DNA from: an uncultured Oscillospiraceae bacterium | Lineage (GTDB): Bacteria; Bacillota; Clostridia; Oscillospirales; Oscillospiraceae | Reading direction: 5' to 3' | Assembly: GCA_934636045.1 (NCBI GenBank) | Contig: CAKTZP010000002.1 | Coordinates: forward strand, 1-54,310 | Length of the DNA stretch: 54,310 nucleotides | Part shown: positions 1 through 7,012 of the stretch, in pieces | Layout: each line of letters begins with the position of its first letter | Position numbering within the stretch: the first letter of the stretch is position 1 | Notes under the pieces: generated by a model | Database searches by the model: none | Seen by the model: only the letters and a program-made list of their open reading frames with translations | Told to the model about the DNA's origin: nothing | Made by a program: the position numbers and the translations under genes

Positions 1-76
1 ACGGGCGTGAGTTGCTTGTCTTCCGAACTTTTTTGCAGTCTGTCAGCGTGTCGAAAAGGGTTTTTCGACACGCTGA
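1..76. repeat. Right-hand end of a dispersed palindromic element (second copy at 33669-33744)
   Basis: Bases 1-60 match 33669-33728 almost base for base; I see one difference, at position 39. The segment ends with the inverted-repeat terminus CTTTTTTGCAGTCTG (28-42). It is followed by a 15-bp perfect hairpin, TCAGCGTGTCGAAAA (43-57) with its complement at 62-76. The left part of the element lies outside the window. No gene is visible in 1-135. Confidence 0.75.
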
Positions 77-110
77 AAGGCTCTGACCGCTGCCGGTCAG
101 AGCCTTTTTG
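76..110. terminator. Rho-independent terminator
   Basis: Stem GGCTCTGACC (79-88) pairs with GGTCAGAGCC (95-104) around a 6-base loop. AAA precedes it and TTTTT follows it on the plus strand. It lies just beyond the 3' end of the leftward ferredoxin gene, but its better U-tract is on the plus strand, so it may mainly serve a gene left of the window. Confidence 0.7.
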
Positions 111-135
111 CTTGAAATGCCGCTTGTTCCTTCGT

Positions 136-843
136 TCAGTCCAGAATTCTCCCGTCCGTAGAGATCGTCACGACCTGCCATGGGAGAAATTTCCCGCTGT
201 TTTTCAAAGCAGTGACCGCGGCGTGCTCCAGCCCGCCGCAGCAGGGAACCTCCATGCGCACGACGGTCACGCTCTGGATGTCGTTATTTCGAATGATTTC
301 CGTCAGCTTCTCGGAATAATCCACGCCGTCCAGCTTGGGACAGCCCACCAACGTGATATGCCCCTTGATAAACCGCTCGTGGAAGGCGGCGTAGGCATAG
401 GCCGTGCAATCGGCGGCGATGAGCAGCTTTGCCCCGTCAAAATACGGCGCACGCACCGGAACGAGCTTGATCTGCACCGGCCACTGAGAAAGCCGGCTGG
501 GACGCTCCGGCTCGGACGCCGGCTCAGCGTGCTGCGCACGCTCGATCGCTCTGGCCTGGCTTCCCGGGCAGCCGCAGGGCAGCGTCATCCCCTCGGCCTG
601 CATTTTGCGCTGCTTGGCCGCCAGCACGGCCTGCTCGTCATAAGCGGCCGCCTCGCGCTCGACAAAGGTAATGGCGCCCGTGGGGCAGGCGGGCAGGCAG
701 TCGCCCAGGCCGTCGCAATAGTCCTCGCGCATCAGCTGCGCCTTTCCGTCCGCCATCGCAATGGCGCCCTCATGGCACGCAGCGGCGCAGGCGCCGCAGC
801 CGTTGCATTTGTTCGGGTCGATCGTAATGATTTTTCGCTTCAT
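136..843 (-). CDS. Two-cluster 4Fe-4S ferredoxin-type protein
   Basis: A 235-residue cytoplasmic iron-sulfur protein. The N-terminus has two ferredoxin cysteine motifs, CNGCGACAAACHEGAI (about residues 14-29) and CDGLGDCLPACPTGAI (about 43-58). The second has an altered first spacing (C-x4-C instead of C-x2-C). The remaining ~170 residues hold further cysteines (CGCPG near 92, CTAY, GCPK, and PCCGG near 200) that could bind another cluster or a metal. Its role is presumably electron transfer; the partner is unknown. Proteins of this type are often found beside Crp/Fnr regulators and hybrid-cluster proteins in Clostridia (family knowledge), and the divergent neighbour here is such a regulator. 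The start is preceded by AAGGAGG. A TATAAT box and a regulator palindrome upstream suggest oxygen- or nitrosative-stress control. Confidence 0.85.
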   Translation of the reverse strand: MKRKIITIDPNKCNGCGACAAACHEGAIAMADGKAQLMREDYCDGLGDCLPACPTGAITFVEREAAAYDEQAVLAAKQRKMQAEGMTLPCGCPGSQARAIERAQHAEPASEPERPSRLSQWPVQIKLVPVRAPYFDGAKLLIAADCTAYAYAAFHERFIKGHITLVGCPKLDGVDYSEKLTEIIRNNDIQSVTVVRMEVPCCGGLEHAAVTALKNSGKFLPWQVVTISTDGRILD

Positions 844-865
844 GGCAGCCGCCTCCTTGCTTTTC

Positions 866-914
866 TGCCTTTATTATAGTAAAATCAGTGCAGCAGGTCA
901 GTTGAATTTTCAAC
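866..914 (-). promoter_or_regulatory. Ferredoxin promoter with Crp/Fnr-type palindrome at -41.5
   Basis: On the minus strand a perfect TATAAT (873-878) is preceded at 17 bp by the weak -35 hexamer CTGACC. The perfect-armed palindrome GTTGAATTTTCAAC (901-914) is centred 41.5 bp upstream of the start expected at about 866. That is the classic position for a class II Crp/Fnr activator. The site lies between two divergent genes, one of which encodes a Crp/Fnr protein, so it is the likely operator for that regulator. The transcription start is inferred, not mapped. Confidence 0.65.
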
Positions 915-928
915 GAATGGAGGTCATT

Positions 929-1591
929 ATGAAAAAATATTTTCCCGTGCTCCGCACGTCGCCGCTCTTTTACGGCATTTCCGAGGCAGAGCTGACTGCC
1001 ATGCTCGCCTGTCTCCGCGCAGAGACAAGAGCCTTCCCGAAGGACGCCTTTCTCCTGCGCGCCGGGGATACGACGGACGCGGTCGGCCTCGTCCTCTCTG
1101 GCAGCGTCCTGATCGTGCAGGAGGACATCTGGGGCAACCGCAACATTCTTTCCAAGGTCGCGCCGGGGCAGACCTTCGCCGCCGCCTTTGCCTGCGTCCC
1201 CGGGGCGGTGCTCAACGCCGGCGTGGTCGCAGAGCAGCCCGTGACCGCCATGTTTTTGGATATCCAACGCATCCTGAACGTCTGCTCCTCCGCCTGCGCG
1301 CACCACAGCCGGCTCCTCTGCAACCTGCTCTACGAGCTGGCCGAGAAAAACCTGCGCGTCAGCGAAAAGCTCATGCACATGGGGCAGCGCACTACGCGCG
1401 CCAAGCTCCTGTCCTACCTCTCGACTGAGGCGCAGCGCCTTGACGCTTATGAATTCCGCATTCCGTTTTCGCGGCAGCAGCTTGCGGATTATTTGGGCGT
1501 TGACCGCACCGGCCTGTCGACGGAGCTCGGAAGGCTCCGCCGCGAGGGTCTGCTGGACTTCAATAAAAACCATTTCCGCTTGAACGTATAG
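929..1591 (+). CDS. Crp/Fnr-family transcriptional regulator
   Basis: A 220-residue regulator. An N-terminal cyclic-nucleotide-binding-like beta-barrel spans roughly residues 10-120, followed by a dimerisation helix and a C-terminal winged helix-turn-helix (RQQLADYLGVDRTGLSTELG, near 170-195). I chose the ATG at 929 because GGAGG lies five bases upstream; an in-frame upstream extension would run through the regulatory palindrome. There is no N-terminal Fnr-style cysteine cluster, so any sensing probably uses the barrel (heme, small ligand or thiols; not determinable here). The gene diverges from the ferredoxin gene, and the palindrome at 901-914 lies only 14 bp before this start. Autoregulation is therefore also likely. 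Confidence 0.9.
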   Translation: MKKYFPVLRTSPLFYGISEAELTAMLACLRAETRAFPKDAFLLRAGDTTDAVGLVLSGSVLIVQEDIWGNRNILSKVAPGQTFAAAFACVPGAVLNAGVVAEQPVTAMFLDIQRILNVCSSACAHHSRLLCNLLYELAEKNLRVSEKLMHMGQRTTRAKLLSYLSTEAQRLDAYEFRIPFSRQQLADYLGVDRTGLSTELGRLRREGLLDFNKNHFRLNV

Positions 1592-1632
1592 AAGTCGTGC
1601 CGGAGGGAAAGCTCCGGCACGACTTTTATTTT
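1592..1632 (+). terminator. Rho-independent terminator after the Crp/Fnr gene
   Basis: A 14-bp perfect stem (AAGTCGTGCCGGAG at 1592-1605 with its complement at 1612-1625) has a six-base loop and is followed by TTATTTTATT. It lies between the convergent regulator and SLH genes. Confidence 0.9.
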
Positions 1633-1659
1633 ATTGTGGAGCGGAGCTTCGCGCCTGCG

Positions 1660-3084
1660 TTATTTTGCAGCGTTCTGCAAATACCGCGCCAAAATGGCCG
1701 CAACCTGCGCACGGGTGGCCTCGCCCTGCGGTGCAAGGGTCGTCGTGCTGCCGTTCCGGATGCCGTTGACGAGGCTGCACTCGACCGCCCACGCCATTGC
1801 ATCCTTCGCATAGCCGCTGACCTTGTCTGCATCCGGGAAGGAGGCAAGCTCCGCGCGCTTGGCGGTGTCGACGCCCTTCTTTTCCGCGTAGCGGAACAGG
1901 ATGGCGGCGATCTGCTCGCGGGTCACCTCGACCTCCGGCGCAAAGTGCGTCTCGTCAACGCCGTTGACGATGCCGTTTTCCGCCGCCCATGCAACCGCCT
2001 CGGCGTAGTAGAGGTTCTTCCCGGTGGTCACGGGAACATCGACGAACACCGTACTCTGCTTGGACGCGGTGGGCTTGCCGTCCATGCGCCACAGCACCGT
2101 GACGAGCATCGCGCGGGTCATCGGGGCATTCGGGCGGAAGGTGTCAGCCGCCGTGCCGTTGAACAGCTCGTTCTGATGGGCGAACCTCACGCCCTCATAG
2201 AACCAGTCGCTCTCGGCCACGTCCCGGAACGGATTTTCCCAAGCGCCGTCCTGCGCGCCGCACACGGTGCACTTGCCGTTTTCAAACTTGTGGCCGAGCG
2301 CATCGACGGTCTTGCCGTCCTCGAGCTTCCGGCCGCAGGTCTTGCAGAACAGGTCGCCGGTGTAGCCGGCCTCGGTGCAGGCGGCTGCCTTTGCGCCGCG
2401 CAGCTCGGTGTCCGCATGCGCGCAGTGGACGACGGTCACGCTGGCCACGCTGCTGACCAGCCGCTTGCCCTGTGCGGATTTGTCGGCGTACTGCTGCTCG
2501 GAGATGCCGTAGACAAAGCGGAGATTGCCCGTGTTCTTCGCGGCTGCCGCCACCTGCTCGAGCGTGCCGGAGCCGGAGCCCCACGTCAGCGCCAGCGCGG
2601 CGGGAACCTCCGTCTTGCCGTCGGCGGTGATGTAATATTTGCAGGTCTCGCTGTCGGCATAGGTCAGGCTTGAGCCGAAGCCGTCGGCCGCCGCGGCCTT
2701 GACGGTATCGCCGGTCGCGAAGGTCACGCCCGCGTCCTCCAACAGACTGCTCACGGTGACATACTCCGTCGCCGCGACGAGCTGCTCATTGCCGCCCTTC
2801 CAGAACTGATAGCCCGCCGTGCCCTCGGTCCTGAGCGCCTCCAGCTCAGAGGGCTTGTAGCCCTTGACGAGCTTCGGCTCGCCGCCCTCGGTCTGCTCAT
2901 AGACGTTCAGAACAACGGCCTCGGGGCTGGTGCCGGTCAGGGTCGCGGCCCGGCTTGCAGGGCGCTTGCCGGAGACGTTCCGGCCGGTGCCCGCAGCCTG
3001 CGCCGGAAGCAGCATTCCGGTCAACATGGCAGCGCACAGCAGCAAAACTGCCGCACGATGTCCGAACTGTTGGAAGAACTTCAT
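1660..3084 (-). CDS. SLH-anchored surface protein with a domain shared with the ABC-operon stalk protein
   Basis: A 474-residue exported protein. A signal peptide (residues 1-31, ending AQAA) is followed by a domain of unknown family (about 55-218), a Cys-rich module with two CxxC pairs (about 221-277), and three SLH repeats (about 283-474; FRDVAESDWFYEG, MTRAMLVTVLWRMDG, VTREQIAAILFRYA). SLH repeats bind cell-wall polymers, so the protein should sit in the S-layer or wall. The middle domain shares a motif order with the 478-residue stalk protein at 4587-6023: an SELxxL start, (V/I)S(S/D)LLxxAGV, (S/F)LTYADxxxxxxYY, LAL, then TGNxRFxxG. The gene faces away from the ABC operon but shares a near-identical operator with it, so I infer it is part of that uptake system. 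Confidence 0.85.
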   Translation of the reverse strand: MKFFQQFGHRAAVLLLCAAMLTGMLLPAQAAGTGRNVSGKRPASRAATLTGTSPEAVVLNVYEQTEGGEPKLVKGYKPSELEALRTEGTAGYQFWKGGNEQLVAATEYVTVSSLLEDAGVTFATGDTVKAAAADGFGSSLTYADSETCKYYITADGKTEVPAALALTWGSGSGTLEQVAAAAKNTGNLRFVYGISEQQYADKSAQGKRLVSSVASVTVVHCAHADTELRGAKAAACTEAGYTGDLFCKTCGRKLEDGKTVDALGHKFENGKCTVCGAQDGAWENPFRDVAESDWFYEGVRFAHQNELFNGTAADTFRPNAPMTRAMLVTVLWRMDGKPTASKQSTVFVDVPVTTGKNLYYAEAVAWAAENGIVNGVDETHFAPEVEVTREQIAAILFRYAEKKGVDTAKRAELASFPDADKVSGYAKDAMAWAVECSLVNGIRNGSTTTLAPQGEATRAQVAAILARYLQNAAK

Positions 3085-3109
3085 GTCTTTCGCTCCTTTT
3101 TACAATATC

Positions 3110-3168
3110 GTTATTCTGTTCAGAGAATAACCGTTTTTATTCTAACACGCCTCCCTCCAAATGTCCAA
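3110..3168 (-). promoter_or_regulatory. SLH gene promoter with overlapping operator 1
   Basis: On the minus strand TTGGAC (3163-3168) and TAGAAT (3139-3144) are separated by 18 bp. Immediately downstream, over the expected start of transcription, lies the palindrome GTTATTCT-N6-AGAATAAC (3110-3131). This position suits a repressor. Nearly the same site recurs inverted at 3457-3477 in front of the divergent operon. The regulator is not identifiable by eye. The ends faintly resemble ModE-type sites, but that is too weak to assign. Confidence 0.6.
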
Positions 3169-3169
3169 C

Positions 3170-3456
3170 ATTTTATTTTCCGTCCCCCAAATTTTTTCGC
3201 CGCGCCGCAGCAAAGCGGACGGGGCCGGGAAAACGCAAGAAAATACTTGCATTTTCGATTGGCGCATTGTATCATAGAAATGATTTCCGGAGGCGGCGCG
3301 CCTAAGGCAGCGGCTATGGTGCTTCGCCCGGTACGTCAGTACAAAGGGTCGCGCAGGAAACGGCGCGGTCTTCCGCAGTTTGAGAAGGAAGTCTGTGATA
3401 TTGCACGCTCACGGATGACTTGTCTGCAAGTGATCCGTGTTTTTCTTTCAAAAACG
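3170..3456 (+). other. Non-coding leader of the ABC operon, possibly structured
   Basis: About 290 bases without a convincing gene. Visible local hairpins include ATCAT-AGAA-ATGAT (near 3273), GTAC-GTCA-GTAC (near 3331) and CTTCC/GGAAG (near 3370-3391). The stretch ends in a terminator-like hairpin at 3410-3445, only 54 bases before the first gene. That layout fits an attenuator or riboswitch. I looked for the cobalamin (B12-box), FMN, TPP and SAM core motifs and did not find them. No clear promoter was found. Confidence 0.35.
3410..3446 (+). terminator. Terminator-like hairpin in the operon leader
   Basis: CACGGAT-g-ACTTG (3410-3422) pairs with CAAGT-g-ATCCGTG (3427-3439), with one G-G mismatch, a TCTG loop and a TTTTTC tail. 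It sits between the putative leader and operator 2. It could therefore act as an attenuator, or end an upstream transcript. Confidence 0.65.
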
Positions 3457-3477
3457 GTATTCTCTGAACAGAATAAC
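3457..3477 (+). promoter_or_regulatory. Operator 2, in front of the ABC operon
   Basis: GTATTCT-N6-AGAATAAC is an inverted, near-identical copy of operator 1 at 3110-3131. The match extends into flanking bases (AAAAACGG on this side) with a single-base deletion. It ends 21 bp before the first start codon of the operon. Shared sites imply one regulator for the SLH gene and the ABC operon. Confidence 0.6.
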
Positions 3478-3498
3478 GCACGCCAAAGGAGGCGCTGA

Positions 3499-4575
3499 AT
3501 GAAAAAGCTGATTGCCGTCTTTTTATGCCTTGCGCTGCTCCTGCCCGGCCTCTCCGGCTGCGGCGGGACGCGCTACGACCCCCTCGAGGGCGTAGAAACA
3601 ACGGTTTTTACCGATGACGCGGGACGCGCGGTCACCGTCCCCGCACGCATCACCCGCATCGCTGCCAGCGGCAGCACGGCGCAGATGATCCTGATGACCC
3701 TCGCGCCCGACCTGCTCGTCGGCCTTGCCAGCAGCCCCAGCACCGCGCAGATGCCGTATTTTCCCAAGGAGCTATGGACGCTGCCGACCTTCGGCCAGTT
3801 TTACGGCGGCAAGGCGAATCTGAACATGGAATCTCTGATCGCCGCCGAGCCGCAGCTCATCATCGACCTTGGCGACAAAAAGGATGCCATCGCCGAGGAC
3901 ATGGACGGCATCCAGAAGCAGACCGGCATCCCCACGGTTTTCCTCGAGGCCACGCTTGAGACCCTGCCCGCGGCCTACCGCGCCCTCGGCGCGCTGCTCG
4001 GCCGCGAAGATCAGGCGGAGGAATTGGCCGCTTATCTGGAAAAAACCCTCGCCATGGCGGCGGAAAACTCCGCCAAGCTCCCCCGCTCCGAGCGCAAGAC
4101 CGTCCTGTTCGGCACGGGCTCGACCGGCCTTGCCTGCAACGCTGCGGGCTCGGTGCAGGCCGATGTTCTGACCCGCGTCGGCGCGGTCAACGCCATCGAG
4201 GCCGACGAGATCAGCAACCGCAACGGCGGCACGACCGTCAATCTCGAGGAGGTCTACGTCCGCGACCCGGACGTCATCATCCTCGCCGCCGGCGGCCCCT
4301 ACGACACGCTGCCCGAGAGCGAATGGTCGTCCCTGACGGCCGTGAAAAACGGGACCTATTACGAAATTCCGAACCTGCCCTATGACTGGATGTCCTCTCC
4401 CCCGTCGGTCAACCGCGTTCTGGGCATCTACTGGCTGGGCAATCTCCTGTACCCCGAGCTTTATGATTACGATATGGTCGCCGAGGCACAGACGTTTTAC
4501 CGCCTGTTCTGGCACTATGAGCTCTCCGAGGCCGAGGCCGCGCAGCTGCTCGCCCGCTCGACCCTCAAGCCATAA
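3499..4575 (+). CDS. ABC transporter substrate-binding lipoprotein (FecB/BtuF/TroA-like)
   Basis: A 358-residue lipoprotein with lipobox LSGC (lipid-bearing Cys21), exposed on the outer face of the membrane. The two-lobed Peripla_BP_2 pattern is visible: an N-terminal DDAGRAVTVP strand, ITRIAASG, the MESLIAAEPQLIIDLG segment that closes lobe one, then VLFGTG and LEEVYVRDPDVIILA in lobe two. Such receptors deliver Fe-siderophores, heme, cobalamin or, for some FecCD-type importers, molybdate/tungstate. The substrate cannot be read from the sequence. AAAGGAGG precedes the ATG at an ideal distance. It is the first gene of a tightly packed operon with its permease (7013) and ATPase (8025). Confidence 0.88.
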   Translation: MKKLIAVFLCLALLLPGLSGCGGTRYDPLEGVETTVFTDDAGRAVTVPARITRIAASGSTAQMILMTLAPDLLVGLASSPSTAQMPYFPKELWTLPTFGQFYGGKANLNMESLIAAEPQLIIDLGDKKDAIAEDMDGIQKQTGIPTVFLEATLETLPAAYRALGALLGREDQAEELAAYLEKTLAMAAENSAKLPRSERKTVLFGTGSTGLACNAAGSVQADVLTRVGAVNAIEADEISNRNGGTTVNLEEVYVRDPDVIILAAGGPYDTLPESEWSSLTAVKNGTYYEIPNLPYDWMSSPPSVNRVLGIYWLGNLLYPELYDYDMVAEAQTFYRLFWHYELSEAEAAQLLARSTLKP

Positions 4576-4586
4576 AGGAGGGGCAC

Positions 4587-6023
4587 ATGAAACGAATTTT
4601 GCCTTTTCTTCTCTGCTTCTGCCTCGTCTGTGTGCTGTGCACGTCCGCCGGGGCGGCGGGCAGCGTTACCGACACGCTCACCGTCAAGGTCGGCTACTTC
4701 GGCATGGAGACCGACCGCTATGTGGAGCTTGCCACCTACCACTGGAGTGAGCTCTACCATGCCCTGCCGCTGTATCAGGCCGCCTATTCCTTCTTCCGCG
4801 GCATGGACGACGGCACGTACAATACCGTCATCGACTCGGCCTACGGCTTTTATATCTCCGACCTGTTAGATTATGCAGGGGTTTACAGCGGAGACGTCAG
4901 CACGATCGCGTTTTACACCCAGGACCAAAGCGTCGGCTTTTTCACGTCCTTCACCTATGCCGACCTGTTTTACACGCAGCGTTACTATTTTAATGACCTC
5001 GCCGCGCACATTCAGCCGGTCTGCGACGAGGACGGCAGCTTTGTCGAATTCAACGCCGACGAGGCATGGAACGACTGCTGGACGGTGCAGCCCATGCTGG
5101 CGCTGGAGGACAGCTGGGCCAGCTATGAGATCGGCACCGAGCACACCGCGCCAAACTATGCCTCGCTCGGCACCGGCAACCGCTTCCGCCTGCTGTTCGG
5201 TCAGTCCTATCCCCTCGAGCGCCGCACGAACCAGACCGCAAAGTACACGCACACGCTTTATGTAACGCTGCAAGGTACGCCGAAAATCGTCGACACCCTG
5301 CCCGTGCTCGACGGCACGATCGGCTCGCATACCGTCACCTTCCGGATGACCGTCGGCCAGCAGGCGCTGCGCGACGCGCTGGCCGATTATCTGAACATCG
5401 CCTCGTCTGACAGCAGCATTCTCGAAATTACCGGTCTGACCGTAACGCCGGATGCAGAATTTTCCGACCTTGCCACCGTCCGCCTAACCTACACTGTGCA
5501 TGCCGAGGGTAACGTAGCGCTCTCCTTCGGCTTCGGCGGCACGGCGGTGACGGAAAATCAGACCGTCGCCACCCACAAGCCCGGCACTTCCGAGCCGGAC
5601 GACCCCAAGCCGACCGAAAATGGCAGCGGCGACCCCACGACCCCCTCTGAGGGCGTCGGCGACACTCCGCAGCCCTCGGAGCCCGGCGCTCCCACCGCCC
5701 CGACGGACGCGCCCGAGGCGCCGACCGCTGCCCCGGCCGAGCCGCCCTCGGAGGCTCTGTCCGCCCCCGCGCCGGACACCCCGGCGGATAACCCCGGCGC
5801 GGTACGCATGTACGCCCTGCCCGACGAGCTGGTGCAGCAGCTCACCGGCAGCGACCCAGCCGCGCCCGCCGTGCCCGCGCAGGCGCCGGTCACGGTGCTG
5901 ACCGTGCCGCCGGAGGACGACCGTCTGCTTCTGCTGCTCACCGGCGCGGGCGCGCTGGTGCTGGCCGCGCTCGGCGCGCTGAGCGCGCTGCGCTACTATA
6001 CCAAAGGGAGGAAACCCAAATGA
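4587..6023 (+). CDS. Membrane-anchored surface protein with Pro/Thr-rich stalk
   Basis: A 478-residue protein I could not assign to a named family. It has a signal peptide (1-24), an unknown domain (about 28-230) sharing motif order with the SLH protein at 1660-3084, a beta-rich segment (about 235-335), a Pro/Thr/Glu-rich stalk (about 335-440), and one C-terminal membrane helix (about 447-468) followed by a short basic tail (KGRKPK). Expected topology is outside domain, wall-spanning stalk, membrane anchor. It overlaps the ExbB-like gene by ATGA, so the two are translationally coupled. I infer that it passes ligand or force between the wall-bound SLH protein and the membrane complex. A stalk linking an energised membrane complex to surface proteins recalls TonB, but the orientation is reversed and there is no sequence similarity to TonB. 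Confidence 0.75.
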   Translation: MKRILPFLLCFCLVCVLCTSAGAAGSVTDTLTVKVGYFGMETDRYVELATYHWSELYHALPLYQAAYSFFRGMDDGTYNTVIDSAYGFYISDLLDYAGVYSGDVSTIAFYTQDQSVGFFTSFTYADLFYTQRYYFNDLAAHIQPVCDEDGSFVEFNADEAWNDCWTVQPMLALEDSWASYEIGTEHTAPNYASLGTGNRFRLLFGQSYPLERRTNQTAKYTHTLYVTLQGTPKIVDTLPVLDGTIGSHTVTFRMTVGQQALRDALADYLNIASSDSSILEITGLTVTPDAEFSDLATVRLTYTVHAEGNVALSFGFGGTAVTENQTVATHKPGTSEPDDPKPTENGSGDPTTPSEGVGDTPQPSEPGAPTAPTDAPEAPTAAPAEPPSEALSAPAPDTPADNPGAVRMYALPDELVQQLTGSDPAAPAVPAQAPVTVLTVPPEDDRLLLLLTGAGALVLAALGALSALRYYTKGRKPK

Positions 6024-6643
6024 CCTCGATCTTTCATGACATTCTTCGCGCAGTAGCCGCCGCGATGGAAATTCCGGACGTTATCTTTCTGGTGCTCGTG
6101 CTCGGCTTCGCGGTGTTTTCCGTGGGCTGGGTGCTCTGCGAATACTGCACCGAGCACCGTCCTATGAAGGAGGATCTGCCCCGCCTGCTCGACACGCTGC
6201 AAAGGCCCGAGACCGACACCGCCGCGGCCATCGAGGCCAGCCTGCTCAATCGCCGGCAAAAGGCGGCGCTGCTGGAGCTGACCGCGCATCCCGACTTCAC
6301 CGCCGGCCTGCGCGACAGCCTCGCAGCGAACCTTCTTGAGCGGGAGCAGGGCCACTATGACCGCATCCTGAAGTGTACGGAGCTGGTCAGCAAGCTTGCT
6401 CCGATGTTCGGCCTTTTGGGCACGCTCATCCCCCTCGGCCCCGGCATCATCGCGCTGGGGCAGGGCGACACGCAGACCCTGTCCGTCTCCCTTCTGACCG
6501 CGTTTGACACGACCATCGCCGGCCTGTGCGCCGCGGCGGTCTGCCTCGTCGTCACCACCCTGCGCAAGCGCTGGTACAGCGGCTACATGGCCGACCTTGA
6601 AACCCTGACCGACTGCGTCTGCGAAAAGGAAGCGAAGCTATGA
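6020..6643 (+). CDS. MotA/TolQ/ExbB-family proton-channel protein
   Basis: A 207-residue membrane protein with three predicted helices (about residues 17-40, 125-150 and 158-182). The signature of the family is clear: KLAPMFGLLGTLIPLGPGI and then LLTAFDTTIAGLCAAAVCLV, equivalent to the two conserved pore helices of ExbB/TolQ. The cytoplasmic loop between helices 1 and 2 is long, as in ExbB. These proteins use proton flow to move a partner (TonB, TolA or the flagellar rotor). The gene is coupled by 4-bp overlaps to the stalk protein upstream and DUF2149 downstream, so the three products probably assemble together. A motor stator role is unlikely: no MotB or flagellar gene is nearby. Confidence 0.85.
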   Translation: MTSIFHDILRAVAAAMEIPDVIFLVLVLGFAVFSVGWVLCEYCTEHRPMKEDLPRLLDTLQRPETDTAAAIEASLLNRRQKAALLELTAHPDFTAGLRDSLAANLLEREQGHYDRILKCTELVSKLAPMFGLLGTLIPLGPGIIALGQGDTQTLSVSLLTAFDTTIAGLCAAAVCLVVTTLRKRWYSGYMADLETLTDCVCEKEAKL

Positions 6644-7008
6644 GAAAAAGAAGACGCCGCACCGAGCGCTTTTCCGGCGAAAGCGTCGACCCGATGAACT
6701 ATCTGTCGAACCTTTCCGACGCCATGCTGGTGCTGGCCGTGGGCATGATGCTGGCGCTCATCGTCCACTGGAACGTCGACATTTCCACCGGCGGCCGCAG
6801 CGACAACGTCAATGGCAGCTCCGTCGCCGCCGAGGGTGAGGGCGGGCAGAGCATCATCGACCGCGACAACGCCATCACCTTCACCCCCGAGCAGCTCGAG
6901 CAAATGGACGCCACCGAGGGCGAAAATGACGAAGGCATGGAAAAGCTCGGCGAGGTCTACTACGACGCCGCCACCGGCAAGTACTATATTATAGAAAGCG
7001 AAAACTGA
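6640..7008 (+). CDS. DUF2149 protein, ExbD-like
   Basis: A 122-residue protein with a short basic cytoplasmic N-terminus, a single membrane helix (about residues 26-44) and a small outside domain of ~75 residues. I recognise DUF2149. The helix begins NLSDAMLVLAVGMMLAL. This matches the ExbD/TolR pattern, in which an essential proton-carrying Asp is followed by a Met/Val-Leu-Val-Leu run; the candidate here is Asp27. Length and topology also fit ExbD. It follows the ExbB-like gene with a 4-bp overlap, the usual ExbB-ExbD order. The assignment as an ExbD equivalent is my inference. Confidence 0.8.
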   Translation: MRKRRRRTERFSGESVDPMNYLSNLSDAMLVLAVGMMLALIVHWNVDISTGGRSDNVNGSSVAAEGEGGQSIIDRDNAITFTPEQLEQMDATEGENDEGMEKLGEVYYDAATGKYYIIESEN

Positions 7009-7012
7009 TCGC

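Noticed and set aside
875..880. Plus-strand TATAGT as a -10 box for the Crp/Fnr gene
   Set aside because: The only -35-like hexamer (TTGCTT at 857) is just 12 bp away; the same bases form a better minus-strand TATAAT for the ferredoxin gene.
3170..3456. Cobalamin riboswitch upstream of the FecCD importer
   Set aside because: No B12-box or other conserved cobalamin-aptamer segment could be found, so only an unassigned leader is reported.
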